Shown: one piece after another, positions 1-10,907 of the stretch
How positions within the stretch are numbered: position 1 is the stretch's first letter
Layout: every line of letters begins with the position of its first letter
Source of the DNA: Notolepis coatsorum
Lineage: Eukaryota > Chordata > Actinopteri > Aulopiformes > Paralepididae
DNA: 64,000 nucleotides
Reading direction: 5' to 3'
NCBI GenBank assembly: GCA_963971535.1
Contig: OZ020591.1
Span: 17,036,823-17,100,822 of the forward strand
The notes under the pieces: model-generated
Database searches by the model: none
Told to the model about the DNA's origin: nothing
Seen by the model: the letters and a program-made list of their open reading frames with translations, nothing else
Translations under genes and position numbers: made by a program

Positions 1-590
1 GTATCTTCTCGTCGGTCGGGTTTTCCTTGAGTCAAAGGGAGTGTGTAGAATGAGCTGTGTCCTTGTCTCGTTCGTGGGATTGTGTCTCTCCTCTCTCCGT
101 GGAGCCGGCCATATTCAAATCTAGACTCCGCCCCTAGTTTTACGACAAGTGGGCGTATCCGTCTAATTCGTACCGAGCTTTCTAATTGGAGAAACACTCG
201 CTTTGGCTGTCTATAGGCTAATCCACTACAGTGACGTCAAAACTGAATTTATTAGTGGGCGTGTTTCCAACAGTTCAAGATACCCCTACGGGGCAAACGG
301 AGGGGGGCTGAAGGCAAAAGGGGAACTATTTGATCTATTCTTGTAGTATATCCTGTGTATTCAACCTCACAGACCAGATGTCTCCTGGAGGTTCTTTGAT
401 CTTAAAACTGTAAAACCATGCAGCTGCTGACTTCACCACCTTCTCAGGAGATGAAACAGCCACTGTCTCTGGTTAAATTAGCTTGCTGCTTATCTCATCC
501 CCCCCACCAGGAGATTGAGACAGCCAGCTGGTTCTCTGATTGATTTGTCTGCATTTTCTAATCTTGTGTTGTGCATTTATGTGGTGTATA
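1..590. other. Unassigned left edge next to the retroviral fossil
   Basis: No convincing reading frame, LTR copy or RNA gene is visible here. On the minus strand this is where the end of integrase and env of the neighbouring retroviral fossil would be expected, but nothing env-like was recognised and the LTR sequence at 6607-7101 does not recur. A purine-rich run at about 296-326 on the plus strand could be a remnant polypurine tract of some other element. The second LTR of the retroviral fossil, if present, lies left of the window. Confidence 0.4.
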
Positions 591-1514
591 TTACCTTTCC
601 CATTTTCGCCATTCTGTGCAGTGCTGGTACATTTTACACAGATTGGTTGACAAAACTACCACATAAGCACAGTGGTTTTTTAATTCAATACCAAGCGTTC
701 GTGAGCAGAGCGTGATGACCTCATTCACGAAGTGCGTTCCGTTGTCGGATCTTATTATAGATGATATTCCGTGCGTTGAAAAGATGTCTTTACACAGTAT
801 GTTTGCTACTGTAAGTGCTGTTAAATCTTTTGTTGGAAATATTTCTACCCATTTAGAAAATGCATCAATGATTACCAAACAGTATCTTAGTTTACCGTTT
901 TGAGATAATTCTATGAAGTCCATGTGTATCACTTGAAATGGGTGTGTGGGTTTAGGGAAACTTCCTCTTTTTGGTCGGCAGCCACCCTGCGAGTTATTTT
1001 TACAACAGATCAAGCATGCTCTACAAAAATTTTTTGTATAGTTTTGGTAATTAGGAGCATAGAACACTTTCATCACCTGTGATATCATCCCACAGCTTGA
1101 GACATGGGTAACCCCATGACTCAATATAGCTGCCACCTTATACATAGCTTTAGGCAGAACCAGCTTGTCCTGTATAGTGAGAAGTCCCCTGGGGTTTCTC
1201 ACAGCGCCTGCGCGCGTCCATGCCTGTTGCTCCAGTATGGGTGCAGCGTTTTGCATGTCTAGTAGGATTTCACAATCGATGGGCGTGTTTACAGACGTGT
1301 CACTTACGAAAGTGTCATGTGTCTTTGGGTTTTTTCCCACAGCTGCTAATTTCGCCATCTTGTCTGCAAAGTTGTTTCCGGTGGTAACCAACGATGTGTC
1401 TGTCTTGTGTGCGGCACATTTGCACAATGCAAGCGAATTTGGTAATGAGACCACATCTAAAAGTTGTTTTAGTAGTTCCCCATGAGTCACAGCTTTTCCT
1501 GTTGAGGTAATCAT
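591..1514 (-). pseudogene. Retroviral integrase (fossil)
   Basis: Shows the HHCC zinc-binding region (HGVTH then CRACLIC), and the core start VIHMDFIEL, the FSKWVEIFP strand and the SDNGTHF box with the second catalytic Asp. Similarity fades towards the left. The first ~70 residues still belong to the end of RNase H. Part of the retroviral fossil. Confidence 0.8.
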
Positions 1515-3263
1515 TCATCTGCGTGCCCACAACTGTGCAAAGTGATGGACTGCAGAAAAAGCATACTGGCTGTCAGTATATAGGTTAATCTTTTTTCCCT
1601 CTGCCCATTTGCAGGCTGCAATTATGGCTGACAATTCAGCTGCTTGGGCAGATAGGTGTGATGATAATTCTTTTCCTATGAGCAGTGTATCTACGGTTGT
1701 TACTGCGAATCCTGTATGTGTTTTGCCATACTGATCTTTTGACGATGAGCCGTCAACAAAAATGTCTATGTAGCCTTGTTGAGGTGTGTCATGCATGTCT
1801 TGTCTCGGTTTGGTAGCTTGGTCTGTCTCATGAATGCAGCAGTGGGGTGTACCATTCTCTGCTGTTGGCAAAAGTGTTGCTGGATTCAACATGGTGCATC
1901 GTTTCAATGTTATGTGAGGTTGTGACAACAGCGTGGCTGTCAAGTATAAGTGTCTGGCTGCTGTGAGGAATGTTAATTTAGCTTGTAGTAGTAACGCATC
2001 CACAGCGTGTGGTACGAATACTGTCAATGGGCTATACAACACTAACTCAGCAGTTGTGGTGACAGCCATACTCGCCGCGACGGTGGCCTGTACACAGGGA
2101 GGTAACGCTCTAGCCACTGAATCTAGTCGGCTAGAATAATATCCTACTGGGCGTCTCTTGGACCCATGTGGCTGGGTGAGTACTGCGCACATGTGCCCAT
2201 CATTATTGTGTACAAACAGTTCAAACGGCAGACTGTAATCTGGAAATGCCAGAATAGCATTTGATTGTAACAACTTTTTCATTGTTATGAATGCTTCGTC
2301 AGCCTCAGGTGTCCATGTTAATTTATCTGTCAAAGCCATCTCTGTAGTGTAGATTAGCGCCTGTAGGGGTGCTGTTGTTCTAGAGTATTCTGGAATCCAA
2401 ATTCTACAATAATTACACATTCCCAAGAAACTCATTAGATGTCTTTTATTAAGGGGCTTGGGGGCCTCAGAGATTGCCAGCTTTCTGTTTTCGTGCAGCC
2501 GTTTACCTTGCTGTGAGATCTGGTGACCTAAGTACGTGACCTCTGGTTGCACAAATTGAAGTTTCGAAAGGGAAACTTTGTTTCCTGTTTTTGCTAAATG
2601 CTGTAGAACCTCTAGTGTTGTGTCTCTGCACTGGTCAGCTGTGTTTGATCCTATGAGGATATCTTCCACATAAATCAATATTTGACTATGCTCTTTAGGA
2701 ATGTACGTTGACATGCATTTCTGTATGTTTTCTGCAAATATTGAAGGGCTCTCACTGTACCCTTGTGGTAAGCGAGTGTAGGTGTATTTTACTCCTTCAA
2801 ACGTGAATCCAAACCAATGCTGAGCGTCTCGGTGTAGAGGAATTGAGGAAAATGCATTACTCAAATCTATGACTGAAAAGACTTTTTTCTCTGGTTCTAA
2901 ACTGTTCAGCAATGTGTGTGGGTTAGGTACGTTAGGTGCTCTTGGAATTACTGCGCTGTTGACTGTTCTCAAGTCTTGTATTAGCCTCCATTTGCCAGTG
3001 ATTGCTTTTTCCACAGGGACTATGGGTGTATTACACTGCGCTTTGGGTGAGCGAATTATAATACCTGCTTTTTCCATGTCTGCAATGACTGGTCTGATGC
3101 CATCCATTGCCTGTTTTTTCAATGGGTACTGGCGAGTCACAGGCCTGTAATCTGATCTGGGAGTAATAGTTACTGGCAACGCTGTGGTCATTAATCCCAC
3201 ATCAGAGGGCCCCTTTGACCATAAGGAGGGAGGAAGCGCTCTCAGTTCTGGGTGGTCCTCCAA
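1515..3263 (-). pseudogene. Retroviral reverse transcriptase and RNase H (fossil)
   Basis: 582 residues. Visible in order: the RT finger motif KWRLIQDLRTVN, palm motif A VIDLSNAFSSIPL, motif B LPQGYSESPSIF, motif C region around residue 200, the YLGHQIS thumb box, a connection domain, and RNase H with IFVDGSSS, AELSAIIAA and YTDSQYAF. The pattern is that of class I retroviral pol. It is part of the broken pro-pol of the fossil. Confidence 0.85.
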
Positions 3264-3272
3264 ACTTAATAA

Positions 3273-4142
3273 TCAAAAGGCTGGCTGTCCCGTCATGTGG
3301 ACGGTGGGAGTGGTCACTGTCGTCCAGCTTAGAGGTTTTCTCCTGAGGGTTTTATCACAGGAGGACTCCCACCCTCCTGTCTGTTCTGGATACCATTTCA
3401 CTTGATTTCTAGCCCTGGCCACAAAGTCTCCTAATTGGTACCATTTTGTACCGGGCTCTTTTGTGAGCGAGATGTGTGGAGGGTGTGTAGCCAGATCGTT
3501 GACCATTTTTGGCCATGAGACATCAGCAACACTACTCACTCCGTCAGAGTAGACATATGCGCACGTTATCTTTTGGGGTCCCAATTTATTAATCTTTTTA
3601 TCAAAATCTGGGTCAGGACCTGTTGTCCTTTTGAATCTGATTGTTGCGTGTAATTCCTCTGGCTTTTGAATATCGGCTGGGCCTTTAAGAGCCTCCTGTG
3701 CTACAGCTATTAGCTGTTTAGTGATAGACATAGGTTCTCTAGTGACTAGATCTAGTGACCACCAGTACCTGGGGTTCCCCCTTCCCTGTACGAGGAACAT
3801 TTCTGATCCCTCCTCGTGATCATCTCCTGTGTGATCCCATCTTACTACCGCTATACCCGTTTGGCCTGGTATAAGGGCTAGTCCGAGCAATGTCAGTGCG
3901 TCTCTCCCCAGGAGATTTACTGGACAGCACGGATCCACTATTAGTGGGATGGAAACTGATCGTTGAGAGATAGGGTCCAGTATGGTCACTGGTGCTGTGA
4001 GCTGCTGTGGAGTGACCAGGCCATTAGCCGACTTGACTAATATTCTTCTTCCTGTTTTTACTGCCTTTGGCGGGTTCTTCCTGACTAATGACGTGCAGGC
4101 TCCTGTGTCACACAGGAACTGTACTTTTTCTCCGTTTACCAA
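3273..4142 (-). pseudogene. Retroviral protease region (fossil)
   Basis: Contains the aspartic protease signature LCDTGAC near the start and the second conserved box LLGRDAL about 80 residues later, as in retropepsins. The remaining part is a spacer leading into RT. It lies between gag and the RT region of the same element and belongs to its broken pro-pol. Confidence 0.8.
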
Positions 4143-4325
4143 TAAATTAATATAGGGCTTGCAGTCTTTGCTTTTTAGGTCATATGACGCTAATATCAGG
4201 CCTACATCTATATAGTCAGTGTTCTGGTAAGGGTCATGATTAAGTAGGTCAGATTCCGAATCAGAGTCAGACTCAGAGTCTCTTCCTTGTTTAGGAGGGC
4301 AGTTTGGGTTGTGGTCTCGGCCTAG

Positions 4326-5864
4326 TCATTCTTTATTGTTCTCGTTATAGTCTCCATTTCCTTGGGTGGGGCAGTCTCGGGCGAAATGACCTTTGCCCCC
4401 ACACGTGAAACATTTGTCATTTTTAATGTCACGTCCTGGGTATTGGCCTCTGCCTCTACCCCTACCTTGACCCCTTCTATTCTGGCCTTGACCCCTTCCT
4501 CTCCCACCATAGTTACTAGGGCCCTGGTAGTAGATTCCCATACCTCCCTCATCGTCCTGGTAAAATACCTTGGCTATTTTTTGCTTTTTCTTTGCCTCTA
4601 CCTCGGTGGCATGTCGAGCATAATTTAGTGCTTCCATCAGTGTGCCAATTTTCCAATTTACCCAATTTTTCTTAAGCCACTCCCTAAGGTGGGCTAATAG
4701 ACCCTCAATGAAGGCCATTTTCAGCTGTTGTTGGTAAGTACCGTTGACATCATTCTCATATGGGATGCCACTATGTTGTCTGAACACAACTTGTATCCTG
4801 TCTAGGAAGTCACCTGCTAACTCGTCATGTTTCTGTTGTGTGCCATGAATTCTACCATAGTCTGCTCTCATTCTGTACTCGGTTCGTATACGCTCATACA
4901 ATGCGTTCAGTGCGGCTGTCAGTAGGTCGTCCCTTAATGCAACCCCATCCACTTCGCCTGTATAATCCTCTTGTATTTTGTACCATCTACTTCCGAACAC
5001 CGCCATCAAAACTCTGAGCATTTCTACACCATCCAGTCGGTAGGACATTCTCAGCCCCCCCAACTGGGTGATGAGTTCATCAGGTCCCGCTGCGGGCTTT
5101 GGTAACCCCTTGACATGCTCTAGAATGTCGGAGTGTCCCCAGGGCCGGTGCACCTCTGTGAGTCTTGCAGTATCGCCCTCGATTCCAAAATGGGGATTTG
5201 GAACTTGGAGCATTGGCAAATTATTTATCACCTCAGTGTTGTACGGGGGAGGGCGTGCACTAGTTGTATGTTCTATCGGCAGTGTGGGGTACAAGCTATC
5301 TTTTGTTGAGTGTAGGTTCAGTCCTGTCATCTGTCTGGTAACAGGTCTGTTTTTGTTTATTTTAGCTGCCGCCTCTTGTTTTTTATTCTCCTTTTCTACT
5401 CTCTTAGTCTCAACTGTCTTGGCTATTCTGGCCTCTTCTACTGCTGCTACTGCTGCTACTATTTCTGCCCGTCTGTGCATTTCAGCTGTTACCAGTCTGT
5501 GCACTTCGCCTGTCAACAAGGATGTGTGGACGGTCACCTCCTCCTCCTCCGCTTTTTGTGCCAGGCCGAGCAGCGCTGCACTTGGCTTTCTTATCTTCTC
5601 TGTGTCTGTTTTTTTCTTTGCCTCGTCTAACCACCTCTGTGCAATAATCTTTTGCTCTGTAAACTTGATCTGTCCTTTTGTAGAGGTGGTGGTTATGATT
5701 TTCATATTCAGCTCATCCAATACTTTCTTGCAACTGTCTGTAGTACAGTAGCCTGTAAACCCATGTTTTTTCTTCCATTCAGCTACGTGACGCATGTTTT
5801 CCGGATCCTTTTCAAACATGCATTTCTCATCTTCCGTGAGGGCTTTACTTTGTGATTTCCCCAT
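4326..5864 (-). CDS. Retroviral gag (fossil)
   Basis: A 512-residue open frame. It begins MGKSQSKA, a typical N-myristoylation start of retroviral matrix, has a charged Glu/Lys/Ala-rich region at about residues 120-170, a capsid-like central part and near the C-terminus a Gly/Arg-rich stretch followed by one CCHC zinc knuckle (CFTCGGKGHFARDC). The frame looks whole as it stands. It lies between a leader of about 720 bp and the protease region. Confidence 0.85.
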   Translation of the reverse strand: MGKSQSKALTEDEKCMFEKDPENMRHVAEWKKKHGFTGYCTTDSCKKVLDELNMKIITTTSTKGQIKFTEQKIIAQRWLDEAKKKTDTEKIRKPSAALLGLAQKAEEEEVTVHTSLLTGEVHRLVTAEMHRRAEIVAAVAAVEEARIAKTVETKRVEKENKKQEAAAKINKNRPVTRQMTGLNLHSTKDSLYPTLPIEHTTSARPPPYNTEVINNLPMLQVPNPHFGIEGDTARLTEVHRPWGHSDILEHVKGLPKPAAGPDELITQLGGLRMSYRLDGVEMLRVLMAVFGSRWYKIQEDYTGEVDGVALRDDLLTAALNALYERIRTEYRMRADYGRIHGTQQKHDELAGDFLDRIQVVFRQHSGIPYENDVNGTYQQQLKMAFIEGLLAHLREWLKKNWVNWKIGTLMEALNYARHATEVEAKKKQKIAKVFYQDDEGGMGIYYQGPSNYGGRGRGQGQNRRGQGRGRGRGQYPGRDIKNDKCFTCGGKGHFARDCPTQGNGDYNENNKE

Positions 5865-6586
5865 GGTAATTATCTACTCATGTATATTTTCAGAGATACC
5901 TTTGTTAGTTTAGCAATCCCAGTAGAAATCTCATGAATGACTCCAGTGGTCAATTGGAAACTGTTAGAGACAATCTTCTACAGGTCTCCACTCGGATACC
6001 CCCGCGGTCTCGCCTCTGGGTGTTTAAGATTCACACAGTTATTCCAATCTTTTAATTCATGAGATTAATTACCTTCGCCAACTTCTAGTATCTCTTAGAA
6101 TTATACCATATATTTCTCTGATCCATACGTGTACACAACAAATATTCACACACTCTACTCAAACATCACTATTTCCCAGAAATATTTCTTGTGATTTTAA
6201 GTGCCATTTTTCCTGGTAAAGGCTACCTGTGTTTCTAGAAGAATATTTATTTCAAAATCCTATACACAACAATATTCACAAGCATTTACTTTTACTTTAA
6301 GCGTTACTATTTCCCAGAAATATTTTTATGTAACCTTAAACAGTATAACTTCAATGAGTATTTTGCTATAGATTTTGTGCTTACCCGTCGTGTTTTGCTG
6401 CTGGTTGTTTACTGGTGTTCTGGTCGGATCACGTCAATCTCTCACCCAGTAGAGAGGGGCAATGGCTATGCACCGGCCGGGCCACGAATTCAACGTCCCC
6501 GGACTTTCATGGAGCCGTCTAGGGCCCCAGCTGTCGACAGACTTCGGCGTTGCGTATCTCTCGCCTGGGTGGTTGATATCTTGCGA

Positions 6587-6603
6587 TCCGGCTCGAAGGA
6601 CCA
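6587..6603 (-). promoter_or_regulatory. Primer binding site complementary to tRNA-Tyr (retroviral fossil)
   Basis: The plus strand reads TCCGGCTCGAAGGACCA, which is the 3' end of vertebrate tRNA-Tyr including CCA (acceptor strand pairing with a 5' CCTTCGA). On the element's minus strand this is therefore an exact 17-nt tRNA-Tyr primer site placed 3 nt inside the LTR. The same site is used by the BEL element at 22269-22285. Confidence 0.85.
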
Positions 6604-6606
6604 AAA

Positions 6607-7101
6607 TGTTAAGTATATTTAACCGTGTACTGTGCTTCAATCTGCACTGTAACCAGTATTCAAACAACAAGACAGAGAGGTTTGATCGTACAAGTTCTGC
6701 AGAAACAGGGAGCGCGTCTGAAGTCAGAACACACTGAAGACTGCTTCCCGTTTGCAGTGCTTTTATTAAGATGAGAGCTTACACAGAGACAAAGGGAACA
6801 TGTGTTACATTTCAACAGTTCATTAGAGCTGTCTGTCTGGGAGGCCCAAACTTTCATTGACCTTCCTGACCCTCCGTTAGCGAAATACATGTCTGTCACC
6901 AAAAGAGGAACTCGAGGTTTCTAACACGGTACGTGCACTTAGGTCAGCATTTATCAAGAGACATGTTAGTACAGAGAGATAATGATTTAGTAACACAAAT
7001 ACATATAGAAATCACGGATAATGATTATAGTCGTTCATCTGTCATTCATTTGCAGATAACGTATACATAGAGTATAAACATATCTTTGTTTATCTTTGAC
7101 A
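6607..7101 (-). repeat. 5' LTR of the retroviral fossil
   Basis: On the minus strand the sequence ends in TTAACA three bases before the primer binding site and can be traced back to a TGTCAAAG start near 7101, giving about 495 bp with TG...CA ends. An AATAAA polyadenylation signal lies near 6770 on the minus strand, consistent with an R region there. The inner edge (6607) is firm because it abuts the primer site; the outer edge is inferred only from the TG start and is tentative. Confidence 0.6.
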
Positions 7102-7235
7102 ATAATTAAAGAAGTTGAGTGTCTAAAATGTGCTGTAATAAAAAACACATTATTTACTTGCAGAAAGAAAAACTACAGTGTGACATTGATATACCAATCT
7201 CATACAGCTTGAATACCTATTGGCCAAACACATAC

Positions 7236-7429
7236 CCTTTAAAGGTGAGCAGGGAAGCTGAACATTGTTGGCACAACACCATCTTTAAGGCGGACAGTCT
7301 GCCCCGTCCTGTCAAATTGCTCACTGGTAAAGTGGTCACTGCAGAGCAGTGTCGTGCCAGTCGCAACAAAACCGTCCCTCCTTAAATGCCAGTTCCCACT
7401 GTCTGCTCCTCTCTCCGGCTTTGGGAAAC
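7236..7429 (-). pseudogene. THAP-domain exon, probably a gene or THAP-transposon remnant
   Basis: After a pyrimidine-rich acceptor (…TTCTGAAG at 7430) the minus strand codes FPKPERGADSGNWHLRRDGF, then LCSDHFTSEQFD (C and H of the C2CH zinc site) and the closing VVPTMFSFP box: the second half of a THAP zinc finger, normally encoded by exon 2. A GTATG donor follows at 7235. The expected Gln codon after FPAHL is TAA, so the frame stops two codons before the donor. The N-terminal half with the first two cysteines was not found to the right. The retroviral fossil starts about 130 bp downstream, in what would be the next intron. It could be a decayed host gene, a pseudogene, or a piece of a P-element-like transposon. 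Confidence 0.7.
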
Positions 7430-7970
7430 CTTCAGAACATGAGAAAGGTAGCCAAATATAGAAATTATTGTCAACATTTTCCACCTTACTTTACTTTAGC
7501 ATTAAGGGTAAGGACAAAAATACACACCTAAATTATGATATTTTGGGGGTAATTGTATGGATTTATGCAAATTTTAAGAATAAGACAACCACATTAAGAT
7601 TTATAAAAAGGTGTCCAAAAGAAACATTCAATGATTTTTGTAAACAATGTTAGCAACATTCTAAAAAGGCTGGGTCAACAACAATCTTGCAATACTATTA
7701 GGCTATCTCACATAACCCCACTATTCCTTTGTAGCAGGACTTGTATAGTACATACATCCACTAAGTAACTAGCGATTATCCTAATTATAGATGTAATATT
7801 GTCATATCTTACACGTGAAAGGTGATCCCACGTCTTCTTGATTCTACACTACGGCGAGTAGTGCATCCATAAGCTGCACAAAAGGCAGGCATGTTCCACT
7901 GGTAGGTTGTGTGCTTCTGTAAACACAAAGCCAGCAATGTCCTGCATCATAAATGTATCTAAAGATGTTT
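7430..7970. other. AT-rich stretch without recognisable genes
   Basis: Stops in all frames, no terminal repeats and no LINE or SINE similarity seen by eye. It may be intron of the THAP locus. Confidence 0.4.
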
Positions 7971-8912
7971 TTTTACAAACCGCTTGAATCATAGCCACGT
8001 TAATAATGCTTGTAATAAACCAAACCGTTTGTAAATCCGTCAATATTTCAGTGAGTTATGAGTATTTTTGTCTGTGCAGATCACTCACCCTCCAACAGCT
8101 ACCATTGAACATAACTGTGACAGAGTGGGTCTGTCACTGACGCCGGGGCAGCACGCACGCACACATACACACAACATTCACTCATCATATACATTCATAC
8201 ATAATCAAACATGCATACATATCCATTCATCTAAGCATACATGCATTTATACATACATTCATATATCCATTCATACATATATTTATTTATTGTGTTGTGT
8301 ATATATATTTATTTATTGGGTTGTGTATATGTATTTATTTATTGGGTTATGAGGGTATTGGTATTGGAGGTTGTTTTTATATAATATGTGTAGGAAACGG
8401 CAATCCATTTGATGTGTAGCACCTGTTTAGTCTTGTTTAATTAATTATGTGTGGCACCTGTGGAGGGGGAGGAGTGCAGGTGTCATGAGGGCTGCGTGCC
8501 CAAGGTTCTGGGTTCTTGCCCTGCACCAGTTGCAACGTAGGTGACTGAGGGAAGTGCCGTATGTGTCTGTTAGTCTGTTTGTCTCTGAGGTGGTGCTTCA
8601 CCAGATAACGGTTGCAAAATGGGTAACTAGGGAAGCGCCACCCAGTAAGTGTTTTGTCTATCAGATTAAGTTATTGTGGAACGCATCTGAAAGACTGCAG
8701 AGGTAGTATAGTTTAGTTATTTATTTAGTTTATCTCACTTGTTATGTAATGTCACCTCTGCACCGTGGATGGCCGGCAATAAACACCCACCAACAACACC
8801 TGTGATTCCGACTACGCCATCATTGTTGTGAGTTTGGAGGAGTTCGAGAGAGGACCCCGTCACAGTAACAGAAAGGCTGACTCGAGCAAGATGGCGGCGG
8901 TTCAGTGACGCT
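7971..8912. repeat. Left arm of a large imperfect inverted repeat
   Basis: 7971-8092 is the reverse complement of 10139-10270, and 8875-8912 (…CTCGAGCAAGATGGCGGCGG…) is the reverse complement of 10099-10136. In the right arm these two parts are directly adjacent; in the left arm they are separated by 8093-8874, which holds a probable solo LTR. The arms enclose about 1.2 kb. The arms could be terminal inverted repeats of a decayed DNA transposon or an inverted duplication of a promoter-like sequence. Confidence 0.7.
8116..8864 (+). mobile_element. Probable solo LTR (Ty3/gypsy-like fossil)
   Basis: About 749 bp bounded by TGTGACAG and CCGTCACA, flanked by 5-bp direct repeats ATAAC/GTAAC (one mismatch). 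An AATAAA signal sits at 8778-8783 and the right end has the GACCCCGTCACA form seen in fish gypsy LTRs. It contains a short tandem of an ATTTATTTATTGGGTTGTGTAT-type unit near 8280-8345. It interrupts the left arm of the inverted repeat, so it came later. Confidence 0.55.
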
Positions 8913-9479
8913 GGTGACTCCGCCTTAAGCTATCTAGTGTTCTATATAGATATCTATGGTCCAGACTCCGTTGACAATCTGCGCATGTGTATGGGGAGTA
9001 GGTGCTGGAAAGGGGACTTGATCTCGGCCGATTTAGTTCTGATCGATTAGGGGTCGCGCCATGTTCTCATCCACAATCATTCATTTGCTGTGATGTGTCG
9101 GTCACGAGCGACTCGTTCATAAGAGCCGAGCACAGACACACACACACACAATGAACGGATATCGTCGATCGGAAGCTCAGCTGACACGTTTCTTCTGAGA
9201 AACTGAATGAATAGTAGTACTACCTATTGACAGACATTCCATTCCAAATGGCCCTGGCATCAGTGATCAGTACCTGGCATTGAGCATAGTCAGAAACTGA
9301 ATGAATAGCATACTACTTATTTGGTTGTATAGGAGTCGAGTGGCGCTAATGAGTGTGTCTTTTGTCAAACAACAGTAGCCTATGAATAGGCTATGACTAA
9401 CGTAACGAGATGCAAATATGCAATTGATCACTTGGTATGCTAACTGGTGGGAGCATCACCTTGATACAAGCATTCCACC
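8913..9479. other. Spacer of the inverted repeat, no gene seen
   Basis: Contains a TATAGATATCTATGG-type sequence at about 8934-8961 that recurs at 10985-11012, a short CA run near 9135-9150 and a 25-bp direct repeat (AGAAACTGAATGAATAG) at about 9199 and 9294. No frame or RNA gene recognised. Confidence 0.4.
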
Positions 9480-9645
9480 TTGTATTATGCTTCTCCATCA
9501 AATGAAGTCCTGAGCAGAGAACTTAATGATGTGAATGATTGGATAGTAGCTAACAGGCTTGTACTGAACATCTCTAAGCCAAAAAGCATGGTGTTTGGAT
9601 CGAGGCATGGGTTGTCTTGTAACCCAAAGCTTATTTTAAATTCAT
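9480..9645 (+). pseudogene. LINE reverse transcriptase fragment (L2/CR1 type)
   Basis: The plus strand reads YASPSNEVLSRELNDVNDW then IVANRLVLNISKPKSMVFGS, the stretch that follows the YADD motif in L2/CR1/Rex1-type reverse transcriptases. It is about 55 residues long, without start or catalytic core, and stops at 9645. A dead fragment. Confidence 0.7.
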
Positions 9646-9663
9646 AATTATGACCCATAATTA

Positions 9664-9791
9664 TACAGTACAGTGTTTGGCAATGACTTAAGGAGGTCTC
9701 AAAACAAAAATAACCTCTAACTGTTAATAAATACTTCAATCAAATCAATCAATCTGCATGACAGTACAGTGTTTGGCAATAACTTAAGGAG
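9664..9791 (+). mobile_element. Very short LINE tail between ~31-bp direct repeats
   Basis: CAGTACAGTGTTTGGCAAT followed by RACTTAAGGAGG occurs at about 9666-9696 and again at 9762-9792. Between the copies lie about 65 bp ending in AATAAATACTTCAATCAAATCAATCAAT, which looks like a LINE 3' end with an ATCA tail. The simplest reading is a 5'-truncated retroposition with an unusually long target duplication; a local duplication is the alternative. Confidence 0.5.
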
Positions 9792-10098
9792 GAGTACAGT
9801 AAATACACTTTGTAACTTAAAATTATTATGTTTGATTGTGTTTTGGTTTTAGTTTAACATCCGTTTTACAGGTTACAGTCAAACTAGGGTTTTTTCATGA
9901 TTCTGAATCCATTGCAATCATCAGTTTTGAGTGTCAGTGTTGCTACAGTACAGTCAGTCAGTCACACTGTCACAGTGCTCGCTGCAGGGTCCGGAAGTGC
10001 CATGAACCGTGAATCGAATCAGTGAATCGGATCATTGCCGTGAGCGCGAATCGAATCGCTCACTCACTGAAATGATCCGTTTTGCTCATAGATACTAT

Positions 10099-10270
10099 AT
10101 GCGTCACTGAACCGCCGCCATCTTGCTCGAGTCAGCCTTGAGTGAGGGTGAGTGAGCTGCACAGACAAAAATACTCATAACTCGCTGAAATATTGACGGA
10201 TTTACAAACGGGTTGGTTTATTACAAGCATTATTAACGTGGCTATGATTCAAGCGGTTTGTAAAAAAAAA
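10099..10270. repeat. Right arm of the large inverted repeat
   Basis: Reverse complement of 7971-8092 plus 8875-8912, uninterrupted here, so this arm shows the state before the solo LTR entered the left arm. It contains the GCCGCCATCTTGCTCGAG sequence, i.e. an AAGATGGCGGC (YY1-like) motif on the minus strand. A poly-A-rich tract follows at 10260-10280. Confidence 0.7.
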
Positions 10271-10309
10271 CAAAAAAAAACTGCCTTTAAGTAAAAAAGT
10301 AGACATGAA

Positions 10310-10907
10310 TGTTATCATCATGTTAAACCCAGATTCGGCTCAAACAAGGGACTAAATACGTTTCGCAATTATGCCACATCAATGTGGAACGCCCTACCTA
10401 AAGCTGTAAAGGAATGTGAATCCCTACCCACATTCAAAACCGCTCTTAAAGAGCACCTACGGGAGGCTGCAATTCGAAACTGGCCACCGTAAATGCCCAA
10501 AACCCACACCACCTCCTAATAGACAGTCTCCTCCCCACCGCATGTATATATTCCCTCCCCGCCGTATGTATATCTCTCTCCCACCCACCCACCCCCTCCT
10601 AATGTACAGTCCCCTCCCCATCATATGTATATACTCTGTCAGGATCTAGGGGTAACAGTACTGTATATTTGAATACCGTTTATGCCACAAATGTATCAGT
10701 ACTAAATACCTATATGTCCCTATGCCATAAATGTCATGTATGTTGTGTATGTCATAAATGTCTATATGAATTGAAAATGGGGGACCCTGATGGAAACAAG
10801 ACAAACGTCTTTCTCAGGTCTGCATCCCCTTAACAATTGTGTGTATTGAGCCGTGCTGTATTGTACCCATTCTGCAATCTGTTAAATAAAGTTTTCATTC
10901 ATTCATC
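10310..10907 (+). mobile_element. 3' end of a CR1/L2-type LINE
   Basis: 10318-10491 reads, in one frame, NTFRNYATSMWNALPKAV then KECESLPTFKTALKEHLRE before a stop: the familiar C-terminal tail of fish CR1/L2-type ORF2 (WNxLP…FKxxLKxHL). It is followed by ~400 bp of 3' UTR and the terminal CTGCAATCTGTTAAATAAAG with an ATTC microsatellite tail. 5'-truncated. The same tail recurs at 46083-46130 and 60208-60240, and an inverted copy of the UTR lies at 11807-11970. Confidence 0.75.

Larger units (their letters stand above)
591..7101 (-). mobile_element. Class I (gamma/epsilon-like) endogenous retrovirus fossil, minus strand
   Basis: Read on the minus strand the order is LTR (6607-7101), primer binding site (6587-6603), gag (4326-5864), protease (3273-4142), RT and RNase H (1515-3263) and integrase (591-1514). 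The pol layout and the RNase H connection look like class I fish retroviruses rather than Ty3/gypsy elements. It is broken: pol is not one open frame, there are a few breaks, and env and the second LTR are not seen in the window. Because only one LTR is available no age can be read from LTR divergence; the long open gag suggests it is not very ancient. It lies in the same orientation as, and just downstream of, the THAP exon. Confidence 0.85.

Noticed and set aside
1-590. Second LTR of the retroviral fossil
   Set aside because: The sequence of 6607-7101 does not recur here.
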